From Dama dama (Eukaryota; Chordata; Mammalia; Artiodactyla; Cervidae), in the NCBI RefSeq assembly GCF_033118175.1, contig NC_083711.1, positions 44,278,001-44,342,000 of the forward strand: a DNA stretch of 64,000 bases, given 5' to 3'. Position numbers and translations under genes: made by a program. Positions 22,379 through 32,475 of the stretch are shown in pieces. The notes under the pieces are model-generated. The model had not been told where the DNA came from. It made no database searches and was given only the letters and a program-made list of their open reading frames with translations. Every line of letters starts with the position of its first letter. Position 1 is the stretch's first letter.

Positions 22379-24249
22379 CTTTTATCCTACCTTTACTAAG
22401 CAACTGAAACATACTCAAAAATATGAATGCCTAATGATTAAGTGCATTTATTGTAAATAATAATAATAAAATCCTAAATCCTCTTTTAAAGGTTCCCCTG
22501 ACTACAGCAAGCCCACTCACAGTAATGTGTTTTGGTTAACTCAAAGTCAACTGATGCGGGAAGTTAACCACATCTCCAAAATGCCATTTAATGTAAACAA
22601 ACCGTCATGTGATATTCCATTGTATCCACAAGTTTCATCCTTAGTCAAAGAGAGGGGATTATTCAGGGCATGTATAACTGAGAACATGAACCTAGAGAGC
22701 CACTTTAGAAATCTATACATGACAATGAGAACTATTAACTATGAGACAGTTTGTTTATTAATAGATTGTTTCTGAGTATATTTGGGTATATTCAGAAAAA
22801 CAGTACCATGAACAGAAAAAATTTAAATAAGAAACTAGTTTCAAGGTTGTTGGCAGAGATGAAAAACAAAAAGGTTAAATAAATACAACAGGAAGCTTTA
22901 ATAAACTTTAGGGCTAGATGGGCCAGAGGGAGACCATGCTACTAGAGCACAATACCATGAGATAGTTCCAGAACCAACTCTTGCTGCGCAGAGGCATCAG
23001 ACAGTAGCTGGCACTCTGAAGGAAGAGTTATTTGCTGTAGCTAGAGCTGAGGGTCTTCAGAGAAGTATAGAAGCTTGAACCACCAAAAAGGGCTATGCAA
23101 GCATTATTTGGGACTTCAGAGAGGAAAGTCCTCTACCTCTCTTTCTCTTTCCAGCCAAATTCTCCCCAATGGTTTCCACTGACTGAACTCAATCAGAATC
23201 CAGGGTACAAGGACTTCCGATAAATGTAGCATGCAAAGCCATCCCACCACTCTAGAGTTCAAACCAAGAGAAAGGAATCTGAGAACAGACGAACGGAAAT
23301 CAAACCAGATTGGGTTACAAATAGGTCCATTGGGAAACTATATTCTTGTTGAGATTCTGCAACATGAGGGAGTGAAGATGGACAAGATTTTTCATAACAG
23401 TAAGTGATTTTAGTAGATATTAAATTTTGTATATATGCATGTGTGTATACATGTATGTCCCATATATATGAGATTTTAAATATAAGACTTGGAAAAAATA
23501 TTTTAGAAAGCAGTATAACTGAGCTACAATGTAGAGAGATATTAAGAAGAAGAATTTCAGTTCCAGCAAAGCTGCTATGTTGTGTGACTAAGTGTCTGTT
23601 CAGCCAAGCATAGCCATGGTTTATGCCTGCTGCCCCGTCACTCTCAAAAACGTCTCTGGTTTAGACAAATTGTATGTCAACCTATCTAAAGAAGAAAATG
23701 AGCCAATTTGAGTGGAATAAACTATTAGAAACTCACCTACATCTTCCTGAAAGGATTAGGGAAATAGATGAAAATTAAATACTTGAGGCATACCACACCA
23801 CTACAGAAGAAAATCTGGCATTCAAAAATGTTATCCAATTAAATGTTCAGGCAGAATTCTCATAATATTCATAATCACACAGCATAAGCATTGTTTTTAG
23901 CCAGGTTCTCAGGGACCCAGCCTTCAGAAACATTAAAACGGCTTCATTTCAGCCAGCTGTTAAGGTTGATTTTACAGTGACAGGGACCTTGGGCTAAATT
24001 TGCCCTAAAGAAACAATTTCTCAGGCCTAAGCATTTCAAAGAGGGAGTAAAAATCTTGGAAATTCTTTTTCTCAAGAGAGTCTAAACTCTGTCTAGAACA
24101 TTAGGGTTCAAATAACAACAGGAAAGGGAATACAGAAATTAAGACCTTTAAGTATGCTGGATCAAAATTAAAAGCACCTTAAAAATGATCCAGTGGGCTA
24201 TCACAATTTCAAATTTTTAAACTCTGGAATGTCAAGAGTATTTCCCAGT
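22379..24249. other. Intergenic DNA, possible old repeats
   Basis: No gene recognised. The stretch around 22910-23280 is GC-richer than its surroundings and looks like an old dispersed repeat, but I cannot name a family. Confidence 0.4.
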
Positions 24250-24510
24250 GTCTTTCTCTTAGCTTCTGGTGTCTACCAACAGTTCTTGGCATTCCTTTAC
24301 TTACAGAGTTACATCATTCCAAGTTCTGCCTCTGCTGTCACATGATCTCCTTGTGTGTCTCTGTGTCTCTCCTCCACTTCTTATCTGAGCAGTTGTACTG
24401 ACCTCGGGCCCATGCTAATCCAATATGACCTCATCCTAACTTAGTTACACCTGCAAGCACCCTATTTCCAAATAAGGTTATATTCACAGATACCTTGTGA
24501 GCAACATGGG
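24250..24510. mobile_element. Ancient dispersed mammalian repeat, family not fixed
   Basis: The run of CTTCTGGTG.., CACATGATCTCC.., GACCTCATCCTAAC and TATTTCCAAATAAGGT is a pattern shared by a high-copy placental repeat. A related stretch lies at 40570-40900. I do not commit to a family name or strand. Confidence 0.45.
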
Positions 24511-24555
24511 CTGCTGACAGTTCCTTTCTTCCCTTTTACAGAATAGTCAGTAATT

Positions 24556-24626
24556 ATATATATGCACACACACACACAAATGCATACATACATATGTATG
24601 TGTATAAATGTGTGTGTGTGTGTGTG
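24556..24626. repeat. (TA)n(CA)n...(TG)n microsatellite cluster
   Basis: Alternating TA and CA tracts followed by imperfect TACATA repeats and a (TG)9-type tract next to a SINE. Confidence 0.9.
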
Positions 24627-24627
24627 A

Positions 24628-24757
24628 ATGGTGGTGCAGTCACTATGTCACGTCCAACCCTTGTGACATCATGGACTGTAGTCACCAGGCTCCTCTGTCC
24701 CTGGGTCTCCTGCATTGCAGGTGGATTCTTTACTGACTCAGCCACCAGGGAGGCCTA
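24628..24757 (-). mobile_element. Bov-tA SINE, internally deleted
   Basis: It carries the Bov-A end (CAGTCACTATGTCACGTCC) and the tRNA-side end (TCTCCTGCATTGCAGGTGG, then GCCACCAGGGAGGCC) but lacks about 80 bp between them. Confidence 0.85.
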
Positions 24758-24773
24758 TGTATGTGTACATATA

Positions 24774-24976
24774 GGGTTAGTCACGTAGCCCTGTCGGACT
24801 CTTTTTGATCCCAAGGACTGTATCCCGCTAAGCTCCTCTGTCCATAAAGAATTCTCCAGACGAGAATATTGAAGTGAGTTGCCATTTCCTACTTCAGGGG
24901 ATCTCCCAAACCCAGGGATTGAACCTGGTCCTCCTGAATTGCAGGCAGTTTACCTTCTGAGCTACCAAGGAAGCAG
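24774..24976 (-). mobile_element. Bov-tA SINE
   Basis: A reverse, diverged Bov-tA (TTAGTCACGTAGCCCTGTCGG to GAGCTACCAAGGAAGC), 17 bp from the previous one and in the same orientation. Confidence 0.88.
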
Positions 24977-25265
24977 GTGAAGATATTGCTGCCTCTCTAT
25001 ATTTGGGTAGAGGGGTAGAACCACAATAGCAAATTTTAGCAGGGATGACCACAAAATCTAAATTTTTTGTTGATAAAGATGTTTTGACCATACATATGTT
25101 TTAGTCATCAGACCACTCCAACAACCAAGTTTCCGACAGTACATTTCTGACTACAGAAAAAATGTTGAAAATTAAGGGGAAAAAAAAACTATTAATAACG
25201 TCTCCTTTTCCCTCTCCATCTCCTCTCTCTCTTCCCAGTGTGTGTTCTCTTACTAAAAAAGTTGT

Positions 25266-25490
25266 ATGTAGTTGATTCTTGAACAATGCAGGGATTAGGG
25301 GTGCTAACATGCCTACCCGCAATTAAAAATCCATGTATAACTTTACAGGTGGCCCTCTATATCTGCAGTTCTGCACTAGCAGGTTGAATTAATCTCAGAT
25401 CATGTAATAGTGTAGTATGTATTTATTGAGAAAAATCCATGTGCAAGTGGACCTGTGCAATTATATTTGAGGGGGGACCCAATTACACCT
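25266..25490. mobile_element. Tigger-like DNA transposon relic (MER44-like?)
   Basis: TTGATTCTTGAACAATGCAGG, followed by GATTAGGGGTGCTAAC and AAAATCCATGTATAAC, fits the terminus of a pogo/Tigger-type nonautonomous element as I remember it. A complementary-looking GTGGACCTGTGCAATTATA near 25449 could be the other end. No coding capacity. The family name is tentative. Confidence 0.5.
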
Positions 25491-25587
25491 TCAGGGGATC
25501 TTCCTGACCTTGGAATGAACTCATGTCTGCCCGTATCTCCTGCACTGCAGGCAGATTCTTTACCTATTAAGTCACCTGGGCAGGCCA
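25491..25587 (-). mobile_element. Bov-tA SINE, tRNA-side half only
   Basis: About 97 bp, CTTCAGGGGATCTTCCTGAC to AGTCACCTGGGCAGGCC, in reverse orientation. The Bov-A half is missing, so this is a partial copy. Confidence 0.8.
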
Positions 25588-27788
25588 TACACAGACTGGT
25601 CAAATTAAAATACTAATATATATTGAGAAAAATGTTCCCATTATTGAAATAAATTAACTTGAAAGGATTACATGCTTCTTATGCCTCCTGACTAAATTTT
25701 TGTATTAAAGAAATGTTCTATTATTAATGGAACAAAGCATTAGCAAGCTTTGGCGAGTGGGAGATGAGATTTATGTGTGATAGTAAAGTTGATGCCATTC
25801 AACAGCAACTTGTTTCCTGATAGCCTTTAACAAAGGATATCTGTTTTATTAGATTTTTCTCTAACAACCACAACATTGTGTAGTAGAGTAACACATTTAA
25901 TAGTAAGTATTTGCATTACAGATCAGGCAGAGAATATTCTGTTTCATGCAGCCAAGTGTACTTTGAAAATTTGTCTTTTTTCTATCTACTTTTAACTTCT
26001 ATGATACAGTTCATTTAAGGCATTAGACAAAATTATAACTTAGTAAAAAATACGTGACTATACTTAGAAAACTCATAGACACAAATTTACATATGAAAAC
26101 AATGATGATCTCAGTCTGCCTTGATATTTTATGCCTGTCATATCAAATTGATAACTTTTTGACAATGGTTAAATCATGATGTGTCTATCAAAATCATACA
26201 TGAATGCAAATACTTATTACAATTTTATATTTAGATTACATTGCATACTGATTTTTTTAAACTCAAGGAGATGGTACAAGCAATGTTCTAAATGTTGAAT
26301 GAGTTCTGATATTACAACTTCTTTTTTGTCTTTCTTATATTTTGTCTTGGTTTTAAAGGGGGCAAAATTTCACAATTAAAATTATAGAACTATCACTGCA
26401 ATGTAGTAATTAAACAGAACAGAGAATAGACTGTTGGTGTGACATTTCTGTATGATTGCTGGCATTTGTGCAAGAGCATTTTTAAGTAGTGAAGGATTCA
26501 ATTTTGTTTTTCTCTTTTTGATAACTCTCAAAGATATTCACAACTAAAACCCTATTAGAAGTTCAGGGCCTAGTGGTATATTATTTTAATTGTATTCAAT
26601 GGTAAGATTTCCCTTTTCTCCATACAATATATGACATATTAATAAATCCAGTTTTTCAGGATAAGCACTCAAAATGAGATTTTTTTTTAAACAAGAGTTA
26701 GAAAGATTAAGATATACATAGGAACTAAAGAAGATCATTAAAGAAAATTAAACAGCAGAAAAGAGGAATACAGGATCCAGGATGAGCTAGTGAGGAAGAG
26801 GCAATGTGAAGGGCTAGTCTAATTCAACACTGGTAAGCTCTGTAGGACCAGGAGAGCCAGTCATTGCTCAAGTGTGATACAAGCGAGGGCATTTGTATGT
26901 GAAAGTTCCAGGGTTTAAAAATATTTCTAAAAGAAGAGATAATGTAAAGCCACCCTCCCTGTGTACATTTGGAATATTTCTTCATTTCTGTACTTATAAT
27001 TTTGTGAGGGTTTCTAGGTAGAAAATTTATTAATATTGTGGCACAGAAAGCCCTTGAAATATCATCTCCCAAATCCAATTCATAATAAAGAATCATAGAT
27101 CCCTCACTATAAAAATAATTATTTCCAGCTAGATTTATTTTAGTAAACAGTATTTGGAGTGGCAAAATGCCCAGGGCTAAAACTGCAATTTTATAACGCT
27201 GATACTAATTAATACTGTAATATCAAATTAAATAAAGCTGAAATCATTTCTTAGAGAGCAACATTTTATGGTTAGGAATTTATTGCACCTAATATCACTT
27301 TGTAATGACTTAGAACTTGAAATTAGCCAGAGTATTTTTCATAATGATAAATGTATTTGCAGTCTAATGAAATGGAATTTGGACCCTTGCTGAGAATGAA
27401 TGACCATTATTCCTCATGCCATTGTGTTCTTTGAAGTCAAGGCCTGCTCTAATACTAATTCTTTATTTTGCTCAGTATGGAAGTTAATTTGGATTATTAA
27501 TTTTCTTTACATACTCAGTGTATAACTTTATATAGTTCAAGTATTCTCACACTGATATTGGTTGAAGTATTATTTCTATCACAAGAGTATCTTTAACTAT
27601 CCACATCTTTATTTGAGATTATTTATTTTCCCCATTTAATTTTCAGTTCATTCTGTCTACACTTTTGTAGGGTCAGATGTGTTTTGAATCTTAGTTATTG
27701 ACTGGGGAGACTGGGGTATTGAGCAAATTGAAGTGTATTGTGCACAAGGAAGCAATACTGAAAAAACCCCACAATGGGCATTTATTTT
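25588..27788. other. AT-rich intergenic DNA
   Basis: About 2.2 kb with no gene, RNA or young repeat that I can recognise. The frame at 26824-27165 (minus, 113 codons) looks incidental. Confidence 0.55.
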
Positions 27789-27852
27789 ATATATATATAT
27801 ATATACATACATATATTATATATATATATAATTGTGTGTGTGTGTGTGTTTG
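27789..27852. repeat. (AT)n(TG)n microsatellite
   Basis: Interrupted AT tract passing into a TG tract, directly left of a SINE piece. Confidence 0.92.
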
Positions 27853-27971
27853 TGTTAGTTGCTCAGTCATGTCTGACTCTTTGTAACTCCATGGATTTTA
27901 CCCCACCAAGCTCCCCTGTCCATGGAATTCTCCAAGCAAGAATACTAGAGTGGGTTGCCATTTCCTTCTCC

Positions 27972-27978
<7 letters not shown>
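27853..27978 (-). mobile_element. Bov-A SINE unit
   Basis: The Bov-A body only, reverse (TTAGTTGCTCAGTCATGTCTG to GGTTGCCATTTCCTTCTCC). It sits between two AT/TG microsatellites. Confidence 0.88.
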
Positions 27979-28010
<32 letters not shown>

Positions 28011-28045
28011 AATAAATAAATATATATGTGTGTGTGTGTGTGTGT
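27979..28045. repeat. (AT)n, (AAAT)n and (TG)n tracts
   Basis: AT tract 27979-28004, four AAAT-type units, then a TG tract at 28027-28045. It mirrors the order of the tract left of the SINE. Confidence 0.92.
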
Positions 28046-28423
28046 ACAGAGAGAGATGCTACATAAAATTTTGAAGCAACAATACTGAATTATTAAGTAT
28101 ATTGTTATCAGTTTGGAGTATAAAACATGAAAATTTTAGCAGTTTTTATTTCAGAGAAAATATTTGCAACTTTTTGGATTGGCTTACTCAACATTTATTC
28201 AAATTTCCTTTTGAAGTACTTTCTTGGATCTCACATATAGAAAAACTAAAATCTGTATTTCCACAAATCTTTGAGGAAGCTATGGTTCCAAATGCGAATG
28301 AGGTTCAGCCAATCATATGTAGTGGTGGAAGATTAGAAATCAAAACCTGGGTTAATAATGAGAGAAACATCCAAATGAACAGGTTATATACAAATGTTGG
28401 TAAAATGCAAATCATATGAATTA

Positions 28424-28456
<33 letters not shown>

Positions 28457-28503
28457 TATATATATATACATACACATATACATACATACATACATGCATA
28501 TAA
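28424..28503. repeat. (TA)n(CA)n(TACA)n microsatellite
   Basis: TA tract, 15-nt CA tract, then TA and TACA units. Confidence 0.93.
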
Positions 28504-28562
28504 CACCAATCAATCAAATATTTTCAGTAAAACTGGTGGAAAGATTAGATAAAATTATTAGG

Positions 28563-28612
28563 TTGGAAAAAAAAAAGTTATTAGGTTGGTGCAAACGTAA
28601 CTGCAGTTTCAG
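28563..28612 (+). mobile_element. Mariner terminal-repeat scrap
   Basis: TTATTAGGTTGG occurs at about 28557-28568 and again, after an A run, at about 28578-28589, the second followed by TGCAAACGTAACTGCAGTTT. The latter is the terminal inverted repeat of a mariner (compare 10787). No opposite end was found. Confidence 0.65.
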
Positions 28613-28759
28613 AGTGCATAAAGGAATTTATGTGCCAACTATATGCATTCAAGAAGAGGAAATGTCTCATTAAGAGTCAGGATGCAGAAAGAAAGAGAAA
28701 ACAGCATGTAATAGAAACTTTAACTCATAATCTTGGTTACATTCAAAGGAAATAAAATA
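28613..28759. other. Short unique-looking flank
   Basis: Nothing recognised; includes the target region of the L1 insertion to the right. Confidence 0.5.
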
Positions 28760-28774
28760 AAAACAAGTATCACA

Positions 28775-29499
28775 CTTAAAAAACTGGACATAGAACTGCC
28801 ATATGACCCAGCAATACCACTTCTGGGCATACACACTGAGGAAACCAGATCTGAAAGAGACACGTGCACCCCAATGTTCATCGCAGCACTGTTTATAATA
28901 GCCAGGACATGGAAGCAACCTAGATGCCCATCAGCAGATGAATGGATAAGGAAGCTGAGGTACATATACACCATGGAATATTACTCAGCCATTAAAAAGA
29001 ATTCATTTGAACCAGTCCTAATGAGATGGATGAAGCTGGAGCCCCTTATACAGAGTGAAGTAAGCCAGAAAGATAAAGAACATTACAGCATACTGACACA
29101 TGTATATGGAATTTAGAAAGGTGATAACGATAACCCTATATGCAGAACAGAGAAAGAGACACAGAAATACAGAACAGACTTTTGAACTTTGTGGGAGAAT
29201 GTGAGGGTGGGATATTTCAAAAGAACAGCATGTATACTATCTATGGTGAAACAGATCACCAGCCCAGGTGGGATGCACGAGACAAGTGCTCCGGCCTGGT
29301 GCACTGGGAAGACCCAGAGGAATCGGGTGGAGAGGGAGGTGGGAGGGGGGATCGGGATTGGGAATACATGTAAATCCATGGCTGATTCATATCAATGTAT
29401 GACAAAACCCACTGGAAAAAAATAATAATAATAATAAAAAAAAAAGCTAACTTTTAAAATCAATATAAAGCTAATTTATAATTCAAAAAAAAAAAAAAA
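28775..29499 (+). mobile_element. L1 LINE 3' end with downstream 3' transduction
   Basis: A 5'-truncated ruminant L1. The last part of ORF2 is open from before the insertion point to a stop at 29116 (motifs Y-D-P-A-I-P-L-L-G-I, then M-E-Y-Y-S-A-I-K-K). A 3' UTR with (TAA)n and a first poly-A (29436-29445) follow, then 39 bp of non-L1 sequence (29446-29484), then a second poly-A (29485-29502). The 14-bp duplication AAACAAGTATCACA lies at 28761-28774 and 29500-29513. Because the duplication lies outside the second poly-A, the extra 39 bp came in with the L1. L1 ORF2 is the endonuclease/RT; only its C-terminal end is here, so the copy is inert. Confidence 0.93.
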
Positions 29500-29513
29500 A
29501 AACAAGTATCACA

Positions 29514-29889
29514 AATACTTTTGAATTTATCCTTCACATCTGGAGAGGCAAATTTTTGTGTCCAAACACAAAGATTCCAGGCGAATCTCTTTGTCACTGA
29601 GTCCACTAAGAAAGGAGTAAGAGCTGGCTTCAAAATGCTACTCCAAAGATTTATTGTTCTTTTCAAAGTCTGCTATACTAAACTTACATCACATTAAATT
29701 TGTAGTACATTTTAAATCTAAAATAGAATAATCTCAGTTGCTAATGAGATGTGAAATTTTTTTATATTTATTAAAGAAAAAATACCTTTAAGAGGCATTG
29801 CCTGTGTTGTGACATTTTGTGTGTAGGATGTCATCATCAGGGAGTAATAGCTTATCCCCCAACTTTTATCTCTGTTATGTACGTTGTTC
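29514..29889. other. Intergenic DNA
   Basis: No feature recognised. Confidence 0.55.
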
Positions 29890-29898
29890 GTGCTACAT

Positions 29899-30126
29899 GC
29901 TTGCTTGTGTGATAAATCTCTTCAGTCATGTCTAACTCCTTACGACCCTATGGACTGTAGCCCACCAGGCTCCTCTGTCCATGAGATTCTCTAGGCAAGA
30001 ACCGTGAGTGGGTTGCCATGTCCTCCTCCAGGGATCTTCCTGACCCAGGGATAGACCCATCATCTCTTTGGTCTCCTGCATTGGCAGGTGGGTTCTTTAC
30101 CACTAGCGCAACCTGGAAATCCATTA
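29899..30126 (-). mobile_element. Bov-tA SINE
   Basis: A reverse Bov-tA (CTTCAGTCATGTCTAACTCC to CTAGCGCAACCTGG) flanked by GTGCTACAT at 29890-29898 and 30127-30135. Confidence 0.93.
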
Positions 30127-30135
30127 GTGCTACAT

Positions 30136-30571
30136 ATTTAAACGCAAGTATTGCATTGGATTCATGCATTTTTAGTGTAAAAGTTACGATACATGGCAGC
30201 TTCTAATTTTATTTGAACATTTTAATATTTATTATTTGAGTAGTTAAGAAGGTAAATACTTCTCTTTCAATAATACCCCATACATTAACTCAAGTAATAT
30301 ATATTGTGCAAAACAACTTTGAGAGATGTCTATTGTCATTAGTTCCATTTACCCTGGATTTTGGCAAGTGATTAAATTAAAAATAGGATGGAAACAAAGC
30401 TCTGTTTCTGTTCTTGGAATATGTTCAAAAATTTATTAGCAATAACTAAAAATATGTACCCTTCTATTTTAAAAATATGAGCAAATTTAGAAAGGGAAAG
30501 ACAACTCAATTTCTAATTTGAAAACATGAATATGTGGCCAACTTCCCATTTTTTTGGAAGAAAAGAGTATA
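30136..30571. other. AT-rich DNA, possible MIR scrap
   Basis: Around 30285-30355 the sequence AACAACTTTGAGAGATGTC followed by CCATTTACC weakly recalls the MIR core. Not strong enough to call. Confidence 0.3.
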
Positions 30572-30586
30572 GAACTTCATATTTTT

Positions 30587-30776
30587 TTTCCCATTTATTT
30601 TTATTAGTTGGAGGCTAATTACTTTACAATATTGTAGTGGTTTTTGTCGTACATTGACATGAATCAGCCATGGATTTACATGTATTCCCCATCCTGATCC
30701 CCCCTCCAACCTCCCTCCCCACCTGATCCCTCTGGGTCTTCCCAGTGCACCCAGCCCAAGCACTTGTCTCATGCAT
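30587..30776 (-). mobile_element. L1 LINE 3' end (190 bp)
   Basis: A short 5'-truncated L1 in reverse orientation, corresponding to the 3' UTR (compare 29260-29400 on plus). A perfect 15-bp duplication, GAACTTCATATTTTT, flanks it at 30572-30586 and 30777-30791. Confidence 0.93.
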
Positions 30777-30791
30777 GAACTTCATATTTTT

Positions 30792-32261
30792 AAAGATGCT
30801 GATCATTTCCTTTGAGTATCTCTGACTTTGACTAATCTTTCAGATAATTTTTCTTGCTCTTCAGTCTTCCTAGTTCTCAGCCCTCTTTTCATCTGTGCCA
30901 AATCTAAGGATAACTTGTTGACATGATTTCAAAGATTTTTTTTTATACATTGTTCTGTACCTTAGCAAATAGATATACCATTATGTATAATTCATGTGTG
31001 AAATATGCACCCTTTATGAAAAAGCTATAAACATGTAGACAAGGCAAAAAATAATGATTAAGAGCATGAACTGTGGACTCGAGAAGAGGAAAAACAAACA
31101 AACCAGGAAAAAAAATAGCTTGAGGCTCAAAATGGCCATGCTTCAAATTGTACATATAAACCAAGGTTCTTATTATACACAATAAAATGAATGAAGACTC
31201 AAAAGTCCAGTCTATTAAGATGTAGTTCTAAGTTAAATATTCCCTAGTGGAACTTCATTCATCCTATTTGCAATCTTATCCCTAGCCATAAGTTAAAGCC
31301 TTTAGAGACTTCTTCTACTCTTTCAGACCAGCAAGTACTATTTAGTGCACTGAAGCAGTAACTTAATACTATCCTAGTGACCTGTAACAGCTGATACAGT
31401 TTTCAAAGGTAGTTAACTTCCAAATAGGCGGTACTTTACCTACTATTTAATAAGTACTGCTTCAGTAAACTAGATAATACCTTGATAGCCAAAAAGATCT
31501 AATGCTACTTCCAAAATTCGGGTGTTAGACAGGAATATGGCAATACTATTTTCCTACCAAGGTGTAACATACTTCTACCGTGATCAGAACAGCAAGAACA
31601 TAAAATGCTCTGAAACAGAGTTTAAACTCATAAGAGCTAACAGAGTAATAATAGCAATACCTTATCTTTAGAAATAAATAAATATATATTTATAGCTTAA
31701 TTTAAAATGGAATCTGAAACCTACATTCTATTTTAGAGATGAAGTTACAGGCTTCAAGTTTCAATTCAAGGGTGATTTATAATTTCTAAATTCATCCTTT
31801 TTCTCACTGCTGTGTTACCTAACATGTGTTTTCCAGTTTTTAGTAGTAATGTTTATTAACAAAGACAGCTTTACAACAAGAGTCCTTGAAAAAGATTTTT
31901 TTGTAGCTTTGTGTATTCAAACTAAGATCTAATGCATCACAGTTAATCATGATTCACATTAACGCTTGAAATAATTTCACAATTTTAGTAACTTTCTAAG
32001 TTGTTTCCATAACTCAAATATAGTTAAGCTTGAGGCCAGATACTAATGCTCAAGTTCATTAGGGCTTCCTACCTAATTCCTGCAACAACGTCTCAGATAG
32101 TCCCCTCTGTTACTCTGCTTAAACCCAGTAAGATTTTCAATTTGTCTGTAAATACAGTTATTTGAGTTCTAAAGTCATACTGTTACCAACCAATATATTT
32201 AATATTATTCTTTTCTCCCATCCATTGAAATACTTCTTCACAGCCCTTCTAATCATATCTG
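30792..32261. other. AT-rich intergenic DNA
   Basis: About 1.5 kb without a gene or named repeat that I can recognise. Confidence 0.55.
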
Positions 32262-32475
32262 AAAAAAGTGAAAAGTGTGAGTCACTCAGTCATGTCCGAC
32301 TCTGTGACCCCATGGACTGCAGCCCACAGGCTCCTCTGTCCATGGAATTCTCCAGGCAAGAATATGGGAGTGTTTAGCTATTCCCTTATCCAGGGGATCT
32401 TCTAGACCCAGGATAGAATCCAGGTCTCCTGCATTGCAAGCACATTCTTTATCATCTGAGCCACCAGGGAAGCTC
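32262..32475 (-). mobile_element. Bov-tA SINE
   Basis: A reverse Bov-tA (GTGAGTCACTCAGTCATGTCC to TGAGCCACCAGGGAAGC). No clear target duplication. Confidence 0.92.
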
